The position numbers and the translations under genes were made by a program. The notes beneath the pieces are model-generated. The model saw only the letters and a program-made list of their open reading frames with translations. It ran no database searches and had not been told where the DNA came from. Positions 1 through 10,779 of a stretch of 64,000 nt of DNA are shown here, piece by piece (position 1 is the first letter of the stretch; the number at the start of each line of letters is the position of its first letter). Source of the DNA: Deroplatys truncata (Eukaryota > Arthropoda > Insecta > Mantodea > Mantidae); the NCBI GenBank assembly GCA_030765065.1, contig CM060975.1, positions 199,114,507-199,178,506 of the forward strand, read 5' to 3'.

Positions 1-203
1 TGCCGTAGGAGAGAGCTGATCGACCTTACTTCGACTGTAGGCAAAGAGAGCCGAATTGCGTCAACCGCCCTAATAATCGTTCATTGTTGCCGTTCTTCAT
101 GTTACATTTTCTCTATTTGTACTTTGCGTACCAGTAATCTGGAGGTCTCTAATCTGAAGGTTCCTAGTTTGAATCTGAGTAGGGGCGAATTACCAATATA
201 TAT
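1..203. other. Unclassified flank
   Basis: Short sequence before the first interspersed repeat. I see no recognisable coding or RNA feature in it. Confidence 0.4.
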
Positions 204-978
204 ATTTACTTTCCCTTCCACATACAGTAGGTAAGAGAAGGTACTGCATTCCACCCAAAAGTTTTTTTATCGATATTTCACCAGAAATACATGTTTGATG
301 TTCCTTGAATCCAAAAAAGAAAAAATCATTTTTAGAAAAAGGTCTGCGTGTGTGGCTGTGTGTGTCAGAATAAAAACCAAATTCAGTATTTAAGTTCAAA
401 CTTCCAAAGATGCGACACGAAGATTTTCAAAAAAACCATCACAAACTACCCTTTACATGAATCTTTTTTCAAAATTTACTAGTTTTGAAAAATAGCTATA
501 ACAATTTTTTTAAATATAAAATATTACAGATATTTATATTACAAATAAAACGTATATCTTGAATTTTCTAGCAATAACTTGAGAAGTTCTCCTCATTCAG
601 AGAGACTTTTATTTAATCTTGTATAACTGGTAAACGTTGAGCGATATAGGAAAATGTGGGTACTAATATATATATATATGTAGAGCTCTTTAAAACACAG
701 AATTTATTTTAAAAGGTTTTTGTGACATAAACGATTTCCGAGATCCGTTATTAAAGATTCGCATTACTAATACTTCGTCATTCCTTTAAAGAAAAACCTG
801 TCGGCATTCAGTGTTTCTCGCGATATCGTGGAAAGTGTACGGGATTTTAAGGCAGCATATACCGTCCTGTTGTTAAACATTTGACTATCGCTGTTCGCTT
901 TGCATTTATAAGGGAATGTGTAATTTAGCTATTTCTGCAAAGATTTATCTGGATTAAAATAAATAGATAGAAAACAAA
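204..978 (-). mobile_element. ACTTTC-family repeat, type B, copy 1, first part
   Basis: Minus-strand copy beginning with the inverse end motif (tactttccc...) and running through the typical internal blocks: a GT-rich patch, the 'aacagcat/aaccaaattcag' block, then 'ttgactatcgctgttc...ggattaaaat...gatagaaaa'. It breaks off after gatagaaaa, where another copy in the opposite orientation begins. The missing distal part resumes after that copy, near 1819. Minus-strand open frames here are shadows of the repeat and match no known protein. Confidence 0.75.
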
Positions 979-1818
979 CTGATGTGTTACGCTCACATGA
1001 CTTTCTCTACTCTTGTGCAAACTATTTTTACAAACGCTTATTCTCCATATGATTTATGTTAATCGAGATATCGAGATGTTAATCTTATTGCTAATTTTCT
1101 TGTAAATGCAAGGGGAATTGGTAGGCTTTAAGCCTTAGTCAAATATTTTAAGAGCTGGTTGCTATGTGGAGTATTCCATTCTCTTTGCATTACCAGGACA
1201 AAAAAAATGAATAACGAATTTGAGAAAAATTTGGAAAATTTAAGGGAATAACAAGCAACATCTCGAAAATGGTTCACCTAACAAAACAATGTATATAACA
1301 TAAATTGTGTATTTTAACGCGATCTACATTTTTTGTGTAGGAAAATTTTGTCTATCTCTTATGGTTTACCAGTTATGCAAAAGTCGTTCACAATGAAGAA
1401 TACTTTTGTAGACATTCTCAGAAAATTCGATATATACATTTCATTTGTCATGAAAATATCTTAAACAAATATGATATTTTAATCAAAATCGTTAGAGCCA
1501 CTTTTGAGAAAATTAAAATTTTCGAAAAATGTTCCATATAAAGGGTAATCTGGGGTGGGAGGATTTTCTTGAAAACCTTCATGTCCCATCTCTGGAAGAT
1601 ACTGAACCTAAATACCAAGTTTGGTGTTTATCTGACTGTTCGTTTCTGAGTTATGCTGTTCACAGACACACAGACACACACACACACGGACATTTTTCCA
1701 AAATGCTTTTATTGTATTCATGGGTCTCAAAACATGTATTTCCGGTGAAATCTCGGTATCGAATTTTTGGATGGAATACAATACTTCACCTACTTACTAT
1801 ACGTAGTACAGAAAGTAA
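979..1818 (+). mobile_element. ACTTTC-family repeat, type A, copy 2, nested
   Basis: Complete type A copy of about 840 bp. It starts with ctgatgtgttacgctcacatg followed by the left motif ACTTTCTCTACT, has a short CA run near 1670-1685, and ends tactatacgtagtacagaaagtaa. It interrupts copy 1, whose missing tail (aagctttcc...cacaaataaacgat...gagaaagtcat) follows directly. The order of insertion is therefore clear. A target duplication cannot be resolved because the junctions are A-rich. Confidence 0.8.
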
Positions 1819-1896
1819 TAAGCTTTCCTTAGACTAATTTGTATACCCACAAATAAACGATTGAGGATAGAGAAAGTCATCTGAATGTAACATATT
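1819..1896 (-). mobile_element. ACTTTC-family repeat, type B, copy 1, second part
   Basis: Distal end of the copy begun at 204. It carries the block aagcttt...gtataccca followed by gagaaagtcatctgaatg, equivalent to the left terminus seen on the minus strand. It matches the corresponding end of the uninterrupted copy near 29840-29915. Confidence 0.7.
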
Positions 1897-1914
1897 TTAT
1901 TTTTAGAAAAAGAT

Positions 1915-1964
<50 letters not shown>

Positions 1965-2659
1965 CTTTTATGTTTGGTCGCACTCCGCGCTCGTCCGGAA
2001 AAACATAGCTCAAAAACCAAAAGCCGAATGAACACCAAACTTGATATTTAAGTTCAGTATCTTCCAAATATGTGACTCAGATATTTTCAAGATAATCCCC
2101 CGCCCCAAATATCCTTTACATGGAACATTTTTAAACGTATTTTCCAAAAAAAGTGGCTGTAACAATTTTGATTAAAATCGCAGCTATTTATATGACATAT
2201 AGGAGTAGAATATTTATCTTAAATTTTTCTGGGAATAACCGTGAGGTCCTCTTCACTCGGAACGGAATTTGTATAATCTTGTGTAGCTGGTAAATGTTAG
2301 GCGATGGATGAAGACGTACTACACGAAAAACGGAAATATCTTTAAAACAAACAATTAATTTCTAATATATTTTTTGTGGTATAAGCCACTTCCAAGGTAC
2401 CCGTTATTAATGGTTCTAATTACTCAATTGTCATACTATTAAAGTCCTATCCATTTTCAGTAGTTTCTCACGATGTTATGGAAAGAATTTTAAGGCCGAC
2501 ATATAGCGTCCAGTTATAAAAACATTTGACTATCGCTGCTCCCTTTGTATCTGTAACGAAATGTGAAATGTAGCTATTTCTGCAAAGTTGTTTCGATTGA
2601 TGAGGTAGATAAAAAAGTAAGCTTTCATAAGAGTAGTGTTTATACTCATTAATGAATAA
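1897..2659 (-). mobile_element. ACTTTC-family repeat, type B, copy 3, first part (truncated)
   Basis: Minus-strand copy whose right-end terminus is missing. It begins at the GT tract and continues through 'atagctcaaaaaccaaa', 'ccaaacttgatatttaag', the 'gttatggaaag...aaggc' block and 'gataaaaaagtaagctttcat'. It is interrupted at 2660 by a Tc1-like element with TA target duplications, and the last 45 bases resume at 3582. Confidence 0.7.
1917..1960. repeat. (GT)n microsatellite inside repeat copy 3
   Basis: Uninterrupted GT run of about 44 bases. It lies at the homologous position of the CA/GT tract found in most other copies of this family, so it is an internal component of the element. Confidence 0.95.
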
Positions 2660-3581
2660 TACACTACGTGATCAAAAGTATTCGGACACCCGGCTCAAAA
2701 TGACGTACAAGTTCGTGGCGCCCTCCATCGGTAATGGAAGGTCAATATGGTGTTGGTTCACCCTTAGCCTTGATGACAGCGTTCACTCTCGCAGGCATAC
2801 TTTCAATCATGTTCTGGAAGATTTCTTGGGGAATGGCAGCCCATTATTCACGGAGTGCGGAACTGAAGATAGGTATCGATGTAGGTCGGTGAGGCCTGGC
2901 ACGAAGTCGACGTTCCAAAACGTCCCAAAGGATTCAATAGGATTCAAGTTAGGACTCTGTGCAGGTCAGTCCATTACAGGGAGGTTATTGTCGTGTAACC
3001 ACTCCGCCACAACCCGTGCAGTATGAACAGGTGCTCGATTGTGTTGAAAGATGCAATCGCCATCTCCGAATTGCTCTTCAACAGTGGGAAGCAAGAAGGT
3101 GCTTAAAATATCAATGTAGGTCTGCGCTGTGATGGTGCCACGCAAAACAACAAGGGGTGCAAGCCTCCTCCAGGAAAAACACGACCACGCCATAACACCA
3201 CCACCTCCGATTTTCACTGTTAGCACTACACACGCTGGCAGATGACGTTCACCGGGTATTAGCCACATCCACACCCTGCCATCGGATTGCCACATTATGC
3301 ACCGTGATTCGTCACTCTACACAACGTTTTGCCACTGTTCAATCAAGTAATGTTGACGCTCCTTACACCAAGCGAGGCGTCGTTTGGCATTTTCCTGCGT
3401 GATGTGTGGCTTATGAGCAGTCCGTGAGTTCCACGGAGAGTCCCATTCTACTGTTTCACGATGTCTAATGACTACTGAGGTCGCGTAAAGTAAGTACCAG
3501 GCATTAAGTGCTAGCACAAGCACCTAAGATGAAATACGTATGTTTGTGGGAGTGTCCGGATACCTTTTATCACATAGTGTA
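2660..3581 (-). mobile_element. Tc1-like DNA transposon, internally deleted, with TA target duplications
   Basis: Terminal inverted repeats of about 30 bp: the left end reads cactacgtgatcaaaag and the right end, reverse-complemented, reads cactatgtgataaaagg. Both continue into tattcggacac / tatccggacac. The element proper is 2662-3579, flanked by TA on both sides (2660-2661 and 3580-3581). At 918 bp it is shorter than the roughly 1.3 kb usual for Tc1-type elements. A junction near 3420 appears to fuse the start of the transposase directly to its middle, losing most of the DNA-binding region. It sits inside an ACTTTC repeat. Confidence 0.92.
2770..3523 (-). pseudogene. Tc1-family transposase pseudogene
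   Basis: DDE transposase remnant on the minus strand. Visible motifs in order: KRRLAWCKER, SDES (first catalytic Asp), GGGGVMAWSCFSW, LVVLRGTITAQTY, FQHNRAPVHTA and, past a stop, PNLNPIES (catalytic Glu). The second catalytic Asp, expected in FQHDRAP, is Asn (codon at 3038-3040), consistent with CpG decay. In-frame stops replace Trp codons at 3317-3319 (TAG) and 2966-2968 (TGA). The N-terminal DNA-binding part is missing at a junction near 3420. The protein cannot be active; the copy is a fossil or deletion derivative. Confidence 0.9.
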
Positions 3582-3627
3582 TAAGGTAGAGAAAGCAACA
3601 TGATTGTAAAACATCAGATTCTTTTTC
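3582..3627 (-). mobile_element. ACTTTC-family repeat, type B, copy 3, second part
   Basis: Terminal segment aggtagagaaagcaacatg followed by a diverged 'taaaacatcag'. It completes the copy interrupted by the Tc1-like element. Confidence 0.65.
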
Positions 3628-4654
3628 TTCTGTTATTTCTGTTACCTAAACAGACAAAATTGGATATATCTAAGTTATCTAAACGGTTGACTCATTTCAT
3701 TATTCATTAATGATAGTCATCCTATTCATTGGTCTGTTAAAAAGGAATTAACTGTTCACGGATTTTTATCTAAATTCTTTTTTAATTCAGAACACCTCAA
3801 ATAGGGTATTTTCAATGAAGTCTACATGTTTTGGGGTGAAATAAAATATTTTTCCTACCGTAGGTGTAGTAGTAGGACAAAAGTAATGGTTTCTGCAATA
3901 CCTTTCTTCGCTTTCATGACCATTCGTTTCCACAGCGGCTCTGTCCGCCTGCAGTCGTGATATGAAGCCGTTTGTTTCGGTCTGTCGCTAAAGTCATATA
4001 GTAAAAGGTAAGTAAGGGCGAAAAAAAAAACGCGAAAAATATTATTTCTGAGAACGAAGAAGGTTCAGACATTTGGTAAGTATGTATATTAGTTTGATGT
4101 CAGTGTCCTAGAAAAGCTTATCAGTTCTTTTGCAAAACTAAGATGACGCATTCAAAAGCTTAGACAGGAATTATAAAACACAAGGTTTTCTGGAATTGAA
4201 GCTATAAATTAAGTTGCATGCTATAGAACAGATTTGACTTGAAGCTTACATAGAAATTCATTCTATGTTTTGTTTTCATAGATATATTTACTAGAGGTAG
4301 AAGTGGTTTCTAAGGCCAGTTACGCGGTTCTAATATAACAGTCCTCCATCTTTTCTTTAAAGAGTGTATTTATAATCAGTTTCGAGTACAGGGTGATCTT
4401 TTAGTCCCTCCACAGGCCTGCTGGTAGCAGGCCTTCTGTATAGTGCCATAACGGCTGATAATAAGCTATTGTTGTGTCTCTCAAGGACACGGTCGTCACA
4501 TTCTGTGCCTAAAGCATTATTCTTATCGTAACAGGGGATATGAATGGTGGTCAGTGACAAACTGTCTCTGCCAGTGTATAACTATATTTTCATTAAAGTG
4601 AAAATCGATTTGATTAAACAGCAGAGAATATTATAAGAGGTGATAAGTATACAG
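3628..4654. other. Unclassified AT-rich stretch
   Basis: No supported coding region. A short perfect hairpin lies at 4414-4434 (AGGCCTGC, 5-base loop, GCAGGCCT). The minus-strand 67-codon frame at 4357-4560 has no recognisable motif. Confidence 0.4.
4414..4434. repeat. Short perfect inverted repeat (8-bp stem, 5-base loop)
   Basis: AGGCCTGC TGGTA GCAGGCCT. A GC-rich stem in AT-rich DNA, with no T run or other context that would identify its role. Confidence 0.6.
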
Positions 4655-5544
4655 AAAAATCTGATATGCCACATTCACATCACTTTCTCTACCCTCTATC
4701 TTTTATAAGTGGGTATACAAGCTATTCTTACTAAAGATTATTTTTCTATCTACTACATTTTAATCCAAATAAACCTTTGTAACGACGGACAACGACGGTG
4801 GCCAATTTCAGCATCTCCTTTCGTAAAGTTGGTAAGTAAAACCTTTTAAAGTAGTTTTAAAAATGTTGTATGGTTTCATCCGCAACTTTCTAGATAGGGG
4901 CAGACGGCAACGAGTGCTGAGGACGCGGACAGGAAAAACACCGCGCAGGCGGTTCGGAGTCTTTTGGCTTACTCTGTAGATACAAAGGGAACCGCGTTAG
5001 TCAACTGTTTAAGAACTGGACGCTATACGCTGACCTTAAAATTCCACTCTTTCCATGACACTGCGAGAAACAACTGAACGTTGAAAGTACTTTAAAACAA
5101 TGGCCAAGTATTGAACAATTCGAACAATTAATAGAGAATATCTCGGAAATGGCTGATGCCACAAAAAATCTGTTTGAAATACACTATACGTTTTAAAGAG
5201 ATCTGTATTTCTGGTGTAGTACGTTTTCGTCTATTGCTTAATGTTTACCAGTTATACAAAATTGTACAAACTTGCTCCCGAATGAAGGGGACTTCAAAAG
5301 TTATTCCCAGAAAATTCAAGATATACATTTTATTTATGATGTAAAAACCTTTAATGTATGGTATTTTAATCAAAATCGTTAGCGCCATTTCTTAGAAAAT
5401 CAAAAATTTCAAAAAATGTTACATGTAAAGCGTAGTTTGGGGGTAGGAAGATTTTTTTGAAAATCTTCGTGTCATGATTGGAACACACTGAACTTAAATA
5501 CCAAATTTAGTGTTAATATGACTTTTCGTGTTTGAGTTATGCTG

Positions 5545-5595
<51 letters not shown>

Positions 5596-5738
5596 GCATA
5601 TGGGCCTTTTAATAAAAATGTATTTTTTTGTATTCAGGGGACCTCAAAACATGTGTTTCCGGAGAAATATGGGTATCAAATTTTTGGGTAGAATACAATA
5701 CCTTCTCTACCTGCTAGGTACGTGGTAGAGAAAGTAAA
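4655..5738 (+). mobile_element. ACTTTC-family repeat, type B, copy 4, with internal insertion
   Basis: Starts aaaaatctgatatgccacattcacatcactttctctaccctc and ends gctaggtacgtggtagagaaagtaaag. A GC-richer block at about 4785-4975 replaces the expected 'gcagaaatagctgcattacacatttcgttat' region, after which the repeat resumes at 'agatacaaaggg'. I do not recognise the insertion. The internal CA run (5547-5580) passes directly into a CG run (5581-5596). Confidence 0.8.
5547..5596. repeat. Compound (CA)n(CG)n microsatellite
   Basis: CA dinucleotides to 5580, then eight CG dinucleotides, at the usual microsatellite position inside repeat copy 4. Confidence 0.95.
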
Positions 5739-8445
5739 GAAAACAAGAAAAGATGGAAAACCCGCTTTGAATATATGATTTTCAATTTTCTTTCTACTCT
5801 TATCAAATCTAGTGCATGGACAAGCTTAATCTATAATTCGACAGTGTCCGAACATAACCTAACAAGTTCATGAAACTTATTATACTAGTGGATGCTATTA
5901 TAATAGTCATCACTGTTGTAAACGGTATGCTCTTTTTTTAAAAAAAACGGTGGATGTTATCTCTTACACAATAATACTGTACAGCAGTTCATTATGTACA
6001 GGTTAGGTAACTACTGGGGAAAGCAACATGTCGCATTGTTACCGCTTTGTTTGCACTGTTTTATCTGGAGAAGCAACGTGGCATTTCAACTCATAAAGAA
6101 TTCACTGCCGGGGCATTTAAAGAGCTTATTGCATTGACCTGGAAATTTCTAGGAAAACAAAAAAAGATAAGCACGTGTGGTATAATCAGATAGCCGTATG
6201 TTTGGTTACTCAAGCGAGTATCGACTAGTGCGCTTCCTGGCGAGCACATCATTAATTATCATCTTATTTGTCTTGGCGTCGCTCGCATGATCGCCATGAC
6301 ACTTGCGAATGTGAGACCTCGGTTGTTTCCTGTAGTGTGTAGATGGCTCTGATAAATCTCATAGTTTGTGGCATAGGGTTAATACATGGTGGAAAATAAA
6401 CAAACGAGTACTTGTTCGCTTGAAGAGTAGGGTTGTTTGCTCGTTTTAAATAGTTTTGAGGGATGGTAGGATGAGATAGTAAAGCTAAAGTAGGTTAACC
6501 ATTCATCACTGGTGGACGTGATAACTGTTATGTTGGGATATCTATCAGTGTAAGGTTGTGTGAAAGGCCAAGTAAATATAATTTAACTATGATGTCCGGT
6601 AGAAAACAAGCCCGCTGTTGCGGAAGTAATGGTGTACGCTATCGGCGCAATATTTTCGCGGGGAATTCCCGCAATTACAAGCCTGTTACATAGGAAACTA
6701 ACGCAACACGCTGCAAAATTTATCTCACAGGCTTGTTGCGATGGCAGCGGAGATAGAAAGAAACAAGGGCATAATTTTGAGATAAAAGCCATTCTGAAGC
6801 CTATGACCTTTGAAGAAAATATCTGCATTTCCTGTTGAACACTGCCCGAGATGCTCCTCTTTCCATACCACGATAATGTCACTCTTTACTTTTCCACTGA
6901 ATTAAAGTTGCACTTTTGGCGAATATTGGATTGGCTGCGGTGGACCTAATTCATGGCCTACCATTCTCCTGAAATTATTTTTTTTCCCTGTGTACGAAAA
7001 TATTAAGAGCTGCGGAACGCACCAGAGGGGTACCCTGTAACTGGGTTCTCTTACAACTGATGTAAACATGTGAAAGAAGAAATGTCTTGTCTTTATAGAG
7101 TGAATATTGAAACAGGAGACCACAATTTTGAATATTTTTATAGAAAACCGCATTAGAGTAATGCACCTGTAAGAATGAAGAAACATCTGAAAAAAAATTG
7201 TTTTTGCTTCTTAATTTGTTTATACACCATATTTCATTTTAGCTTTTGATTTACTAATATCACCAATATTTAAACTCTGTGCCGCCATTTAAATATTCTT
7301 GAAAATACTACTGTAATACACATTCTAATTTCAAACAGTTTCTTTTTTCATGAATTTTCCTGAGCACTTTTATTACATAAAATGCTCCGCACATCATATA
7401 ATTTGACCAATTAACTTCTGTTTTAGTGAAACTTCAGAAGTGATTAATAAACACATTCCTATTTGCGTTTTTTGGCTATTTTTATCAAATATTTTAACTT
7501 ATATTCGTAGAATTGAAAAAAAACACATAAATAGAAAATATTTATCTATTTTTATCGCCTGGCTTGGTTTGAATTTTAAACAAAAGTCCAATGTGGTTTT
7601 CTTTATAATGGTTTGTTAAAGACAATATAACATTTTGTTTAAGATATAACAATTGTTTGGCATGTGGAGTATTTTTAATTAACACATAACAACCGATTAA
7701 ATCTAGAACAAAAAATTAATATCTCCAAAACGTATAGCTTATTAAAATTTTATATACACCTATTACATTATTAAGCTGTGATAAAATCTTAGGTCACTGC
7801 GGATTTTAATTTTTTTCGCAGTCGGATTGCCTTAAAATGGAAATGTAATATTCTTATATTGAATCATATCATGGTCTTCCTCAAGTCTTTGTTTATTGCT
7901 CACTAAACACAAGTTTCAATTCTATTTGCATCTCATAGTGAAAAAGGGGTATGATGGCACTGACCGGACCGCTTGTCGCTCCAAGATTACATAAACTTGT
8001 CCCTGTTTAACAATGATTTATCCCGAAATACACAACATATAAGTATTTTTTACACCCAAGTAAAAAAATAGCAAATCATAAGTATTTTTGTGCAAAGTTT
8101 TTGCGACATATTTACTTTCCTGAATATGCTGAAAAATTATGCTGGAGCAGCTTTTACCTTCCCTATGCCTGTAAAAAGCGGTGCATTGGATTGCTTTTTC
8201 AGCTTTTCACAATGAATAAACCCATTAAAGTCATTGCAGTGATTGAAAAAGAAGGAATGAGCACACAAACACTATTGACTTCCATTATAGCCTTACATGG
8301 TGGCTACTGGAGTGGCCTGTTGAAAAATAAAAGAATGTAGCTGAGTTTAATTTTCATTTTATACTAAATAATGCTCATTATGAATATTAAACTTCTTATG
8401 ACTTTCTATTTCATGTCTTATTGGCTTTAAGTAAACGTCAAAAAT
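5739..8445. other. Unclassified AT-rich stretch without supported genes
   Basis: About 2.7 kb. 6590-6890 is somewhat GC-richer with overlapping open frames on both strands (up to 99 codons), but neither shows a domain. 7200-7900 is strongly AT-rich. A 79-codon plus frame (8101-8340) ends in HGGYWSGLLKNKRM, which vaguely recalls transposase C-termini but is too weak to call. Confidence 0.4.
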
Positions 8446-8692
8446 TAAATTCAGTTTTATTTATAGACACTCTTTAACTAGTATAGTTCTTAACCGGAAA
8501 TTTTGCCAGAGGCCTTTTTATCAAGTTTGAGGTTCTTTTACGTGCGGTAAATCTACGACACGGGACCACTGCCTTTACTTCTCTTCCCAAGGAGCGATGC
8601 TAAGGATGTTTACGCCCAAAAAATACATTCTCCTCCGCCTGGCTTGAACCAGCGACCTCGGAAACTAGAAGCTAGCATGAGGTAATCGTCAG
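8446..8692 (-). mobile_element. tRNA-derived SINE, family 1
   Basis: Reverse-oriented member of a family with two other copies (11935-12175 and 33545-33839). Shared blocks include ttgaggttcttttacgtgc, tacgacacgggaccac, atgctaagga and a tRNA-like head with a decayed B box (tggcttgaaccagcgacctcgg on the plus strand). A diverged copy. Confidence 0.8.
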
Positions 8693-9579
8693 AACAGATG
8701 TTTACTGTAATGTGCGCAAGCATGAATGTAATGAAAATAACCAAAGGTGGCTAAGCACTAATCTTAGTGATTGAGGTCTTAAGCATACAACGCCTTTGTT
8801 GCCACTGAATTTCCCATATATGAGTATCAAAACTCTCGATAAAAATTTATTTACATTTAAAGGTCTTTAACGGTCGAAAATATCTTAAGTTTGAGATACT
8901 GGCATGAGCAGTAGCAGTACCAGTTAGCCCAAATAAACTTTCGTGCATTAAAAGAGTTGCAGAACTCAACGGGGTAATGTCAGGTTAACACATGTTAGTG
9001 GATAACTGACGCATTAGCGTCCTAAAAACCTACTACTATTACTACTCCACCAGCGGTTCTCAGAAACGTCCATATAGATACACGTAAGACTGTTGCAACA
9101 TCGTATCAATCAACAGGGGCAAAAGTTTAATCACCTATTCAGTGAGCGAAGTCGGCATAACAGTTCCTTTAGATGATGATGCTGATGATGATAGTAACAA
9201 TAATATTTATAATAGCAAGCAAAAAAATGGCAATGAAACACTGCGTGCTGTCATGTTTATTGCTTATAGTCCAGCGTAAACACAATTAAAATTAGCTGTG
9301 GGCGGATATGGATAGGTCAAATAAAGACATTTTAATTATTTGTCAGTCTAAAACGGGAGTTTACTCCCTCGAAAATAAAGCCTGTGTAACTGAAATGGAA
9401 AAATAGGCCCTTTCGGTCTATTTTTGTCTATAAACACGGAGAGTACACTCTAGTACGATGGTCTGTTTTTATCTATCATCACGGACTGTACATTCAATTG
9501 TAAATCTGGAACGTGCCTATTAATGAGCGCGATCTGCTCATCGTCTTTGCTGATAATCAAGAGGAGTAGAACAAAGTTC
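8693..9579. other. Unclassified stretch
   Basis: No supported gene or repeat. Contains a short GAT/GCT repeat patch near 9175-9192. Confidence 0.35.
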
Positions 9580-9780
9580 GGATGGCCCCGTAGTCAGTCG
9601 GTACCTGCCTGCGGGTGAGGGGTCCCGGGTTCGATTCCCAGGTGGGGGTTGGAGTTTTTATATAGTCAAAATTATTCCCCATCCTGTGATCTAATGATTA
9701 AAGCCCAAAGATTACTATATACCGAAGACAAGCGAGTACGAATTAACACCATTGTCTATAGGCAATAACATGTTCCAAAA
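9580..9780 (+). mobile_element. tRNA-derived SINE or tRNA-like pseudogene, family 4
   Basis: Head resembles a tRNA: an A-box-like segment (tagtcagtcggtacctgc) and a B box, ggttcgattcc, at 9629-9639 framed by GC pairs. It is followed by a non-tRNA body (ttggagtttttatatagtc...). The 3' limit is uncertain. Single copy in this window. Confidence 0.6.
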
Positions 9781-9837
9781 GAAAGACCACCAATAAGACC
9801 ATTGTTGTTAAAGGTGGAGTATGGAACCTAAAAAAAA

Positions 9838-10776
9838 TCTGATGTGTTACACTCACATGACTTTCTCTACTCTTGTACAAAGTATTTTTACAAACGCTTA
9901 TTCTCCATCTACTTCATGTTAATCGAGATAAAACATTTGCAGACCCTATCTTATTGCTAATTTTCTTGTACATGTAGGGGAAAATATATTTACAAGGGCA
10001 ATATAGAAATACAGTAGCCTTTAAGCACATACATATCTCTTAATAGCTGGTTGCTAGGTGCAGCACCATTCCCTTTGCCACAGATTAATACTCTTTGCAT
10101 ATCCAAGACAAAAAAAAATGAATAACGAATTCCCATTTGAGAAATTAAGTATTGAAAAATTTAAGGGAATAACAAGCAATATCTCGAAAATGGTTCACTC
10201 AACAAAAAAAATGTATATGACATAAATTGTGTATTTTAACGCGATCTACATTTTTGTGTAGTAACATTTTGTCTATCTCTTATGGTTTACCAGTTATGCA
10301 AAAGTCGTTCACAATAAAGAATACTTTTGGAGACATTCCCAGAAAATTCAAGATATACATTTTATTTACCATAAAAATATCTTAAACATACGATATTTTA
10401 ATCAAAATCGTTAGAGCCATTTTTGAGAAAATTAAAATTTTCGAAAAATCTTCCATGTAAAGGGTACTCTGGGGTGGGGGGATTTTCTTGAAAACCTTCG
10501 TGTCGCATCCTTGGAAGATACTGAACCCAAATACCAAGTTTGGTGTTTATCCGACTGTTCGTTTCTGAGTTATGCTGTTCACAGACACACACACAGACAG
10601 ACACCGACACAGACAGACACACAGACACACAGACACACACACGGACATGTTTCCAAAAATGCTTTTTTTGGATTCAGGGGGTCTCAAAACATGTATTTCC
10701 GTGAAATCTCGGTATCGAAATTTTGGGTGGAATACAATACTTCCCCTACTTACTATACGTAGTAGAGAAAGTAAAA
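9838..10776 (+). mobile_element. ACTTTC-family repeat, type A, copy 5
   Basis: Complete copy of about 940 bp, from tctgatgtgttacactcacatg with ACTTTCTCTACT to ctatacgtagtagagaaagtaaa. It carries an extra segment near 9975-10080 (gggcaatatagaaatacagtagc...) shared with copy 20 at 52303. The CA-rich tract at 10584-10640 is broken into CAGA units. Copy 6 follows immediately, head to tail. Confidence 0.9.
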
Positions 10777-10779
10777 AAA

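Noticed and set aside
204-1896. Long terminal repeats of a retrovirus-like element
   Set aside because: The flanking pieces are two halves of one repeat in the same orientation joined by nesting, not direct terminal repeats; no gag, pol, primer-binding site or TG...CA ends are present.
6583-6882. Overlapping 99- and 69-codon frames
   Set aside because: They overlap on opposite strands in a GC-richer patch and neither shows a motif; chance is sufficient.
8101-8340. Transposase C-terminus (HGGYWSG)
   Set aside because: Only one short motif resembles the ARGGYFE pattern; nothing upstream supports it.
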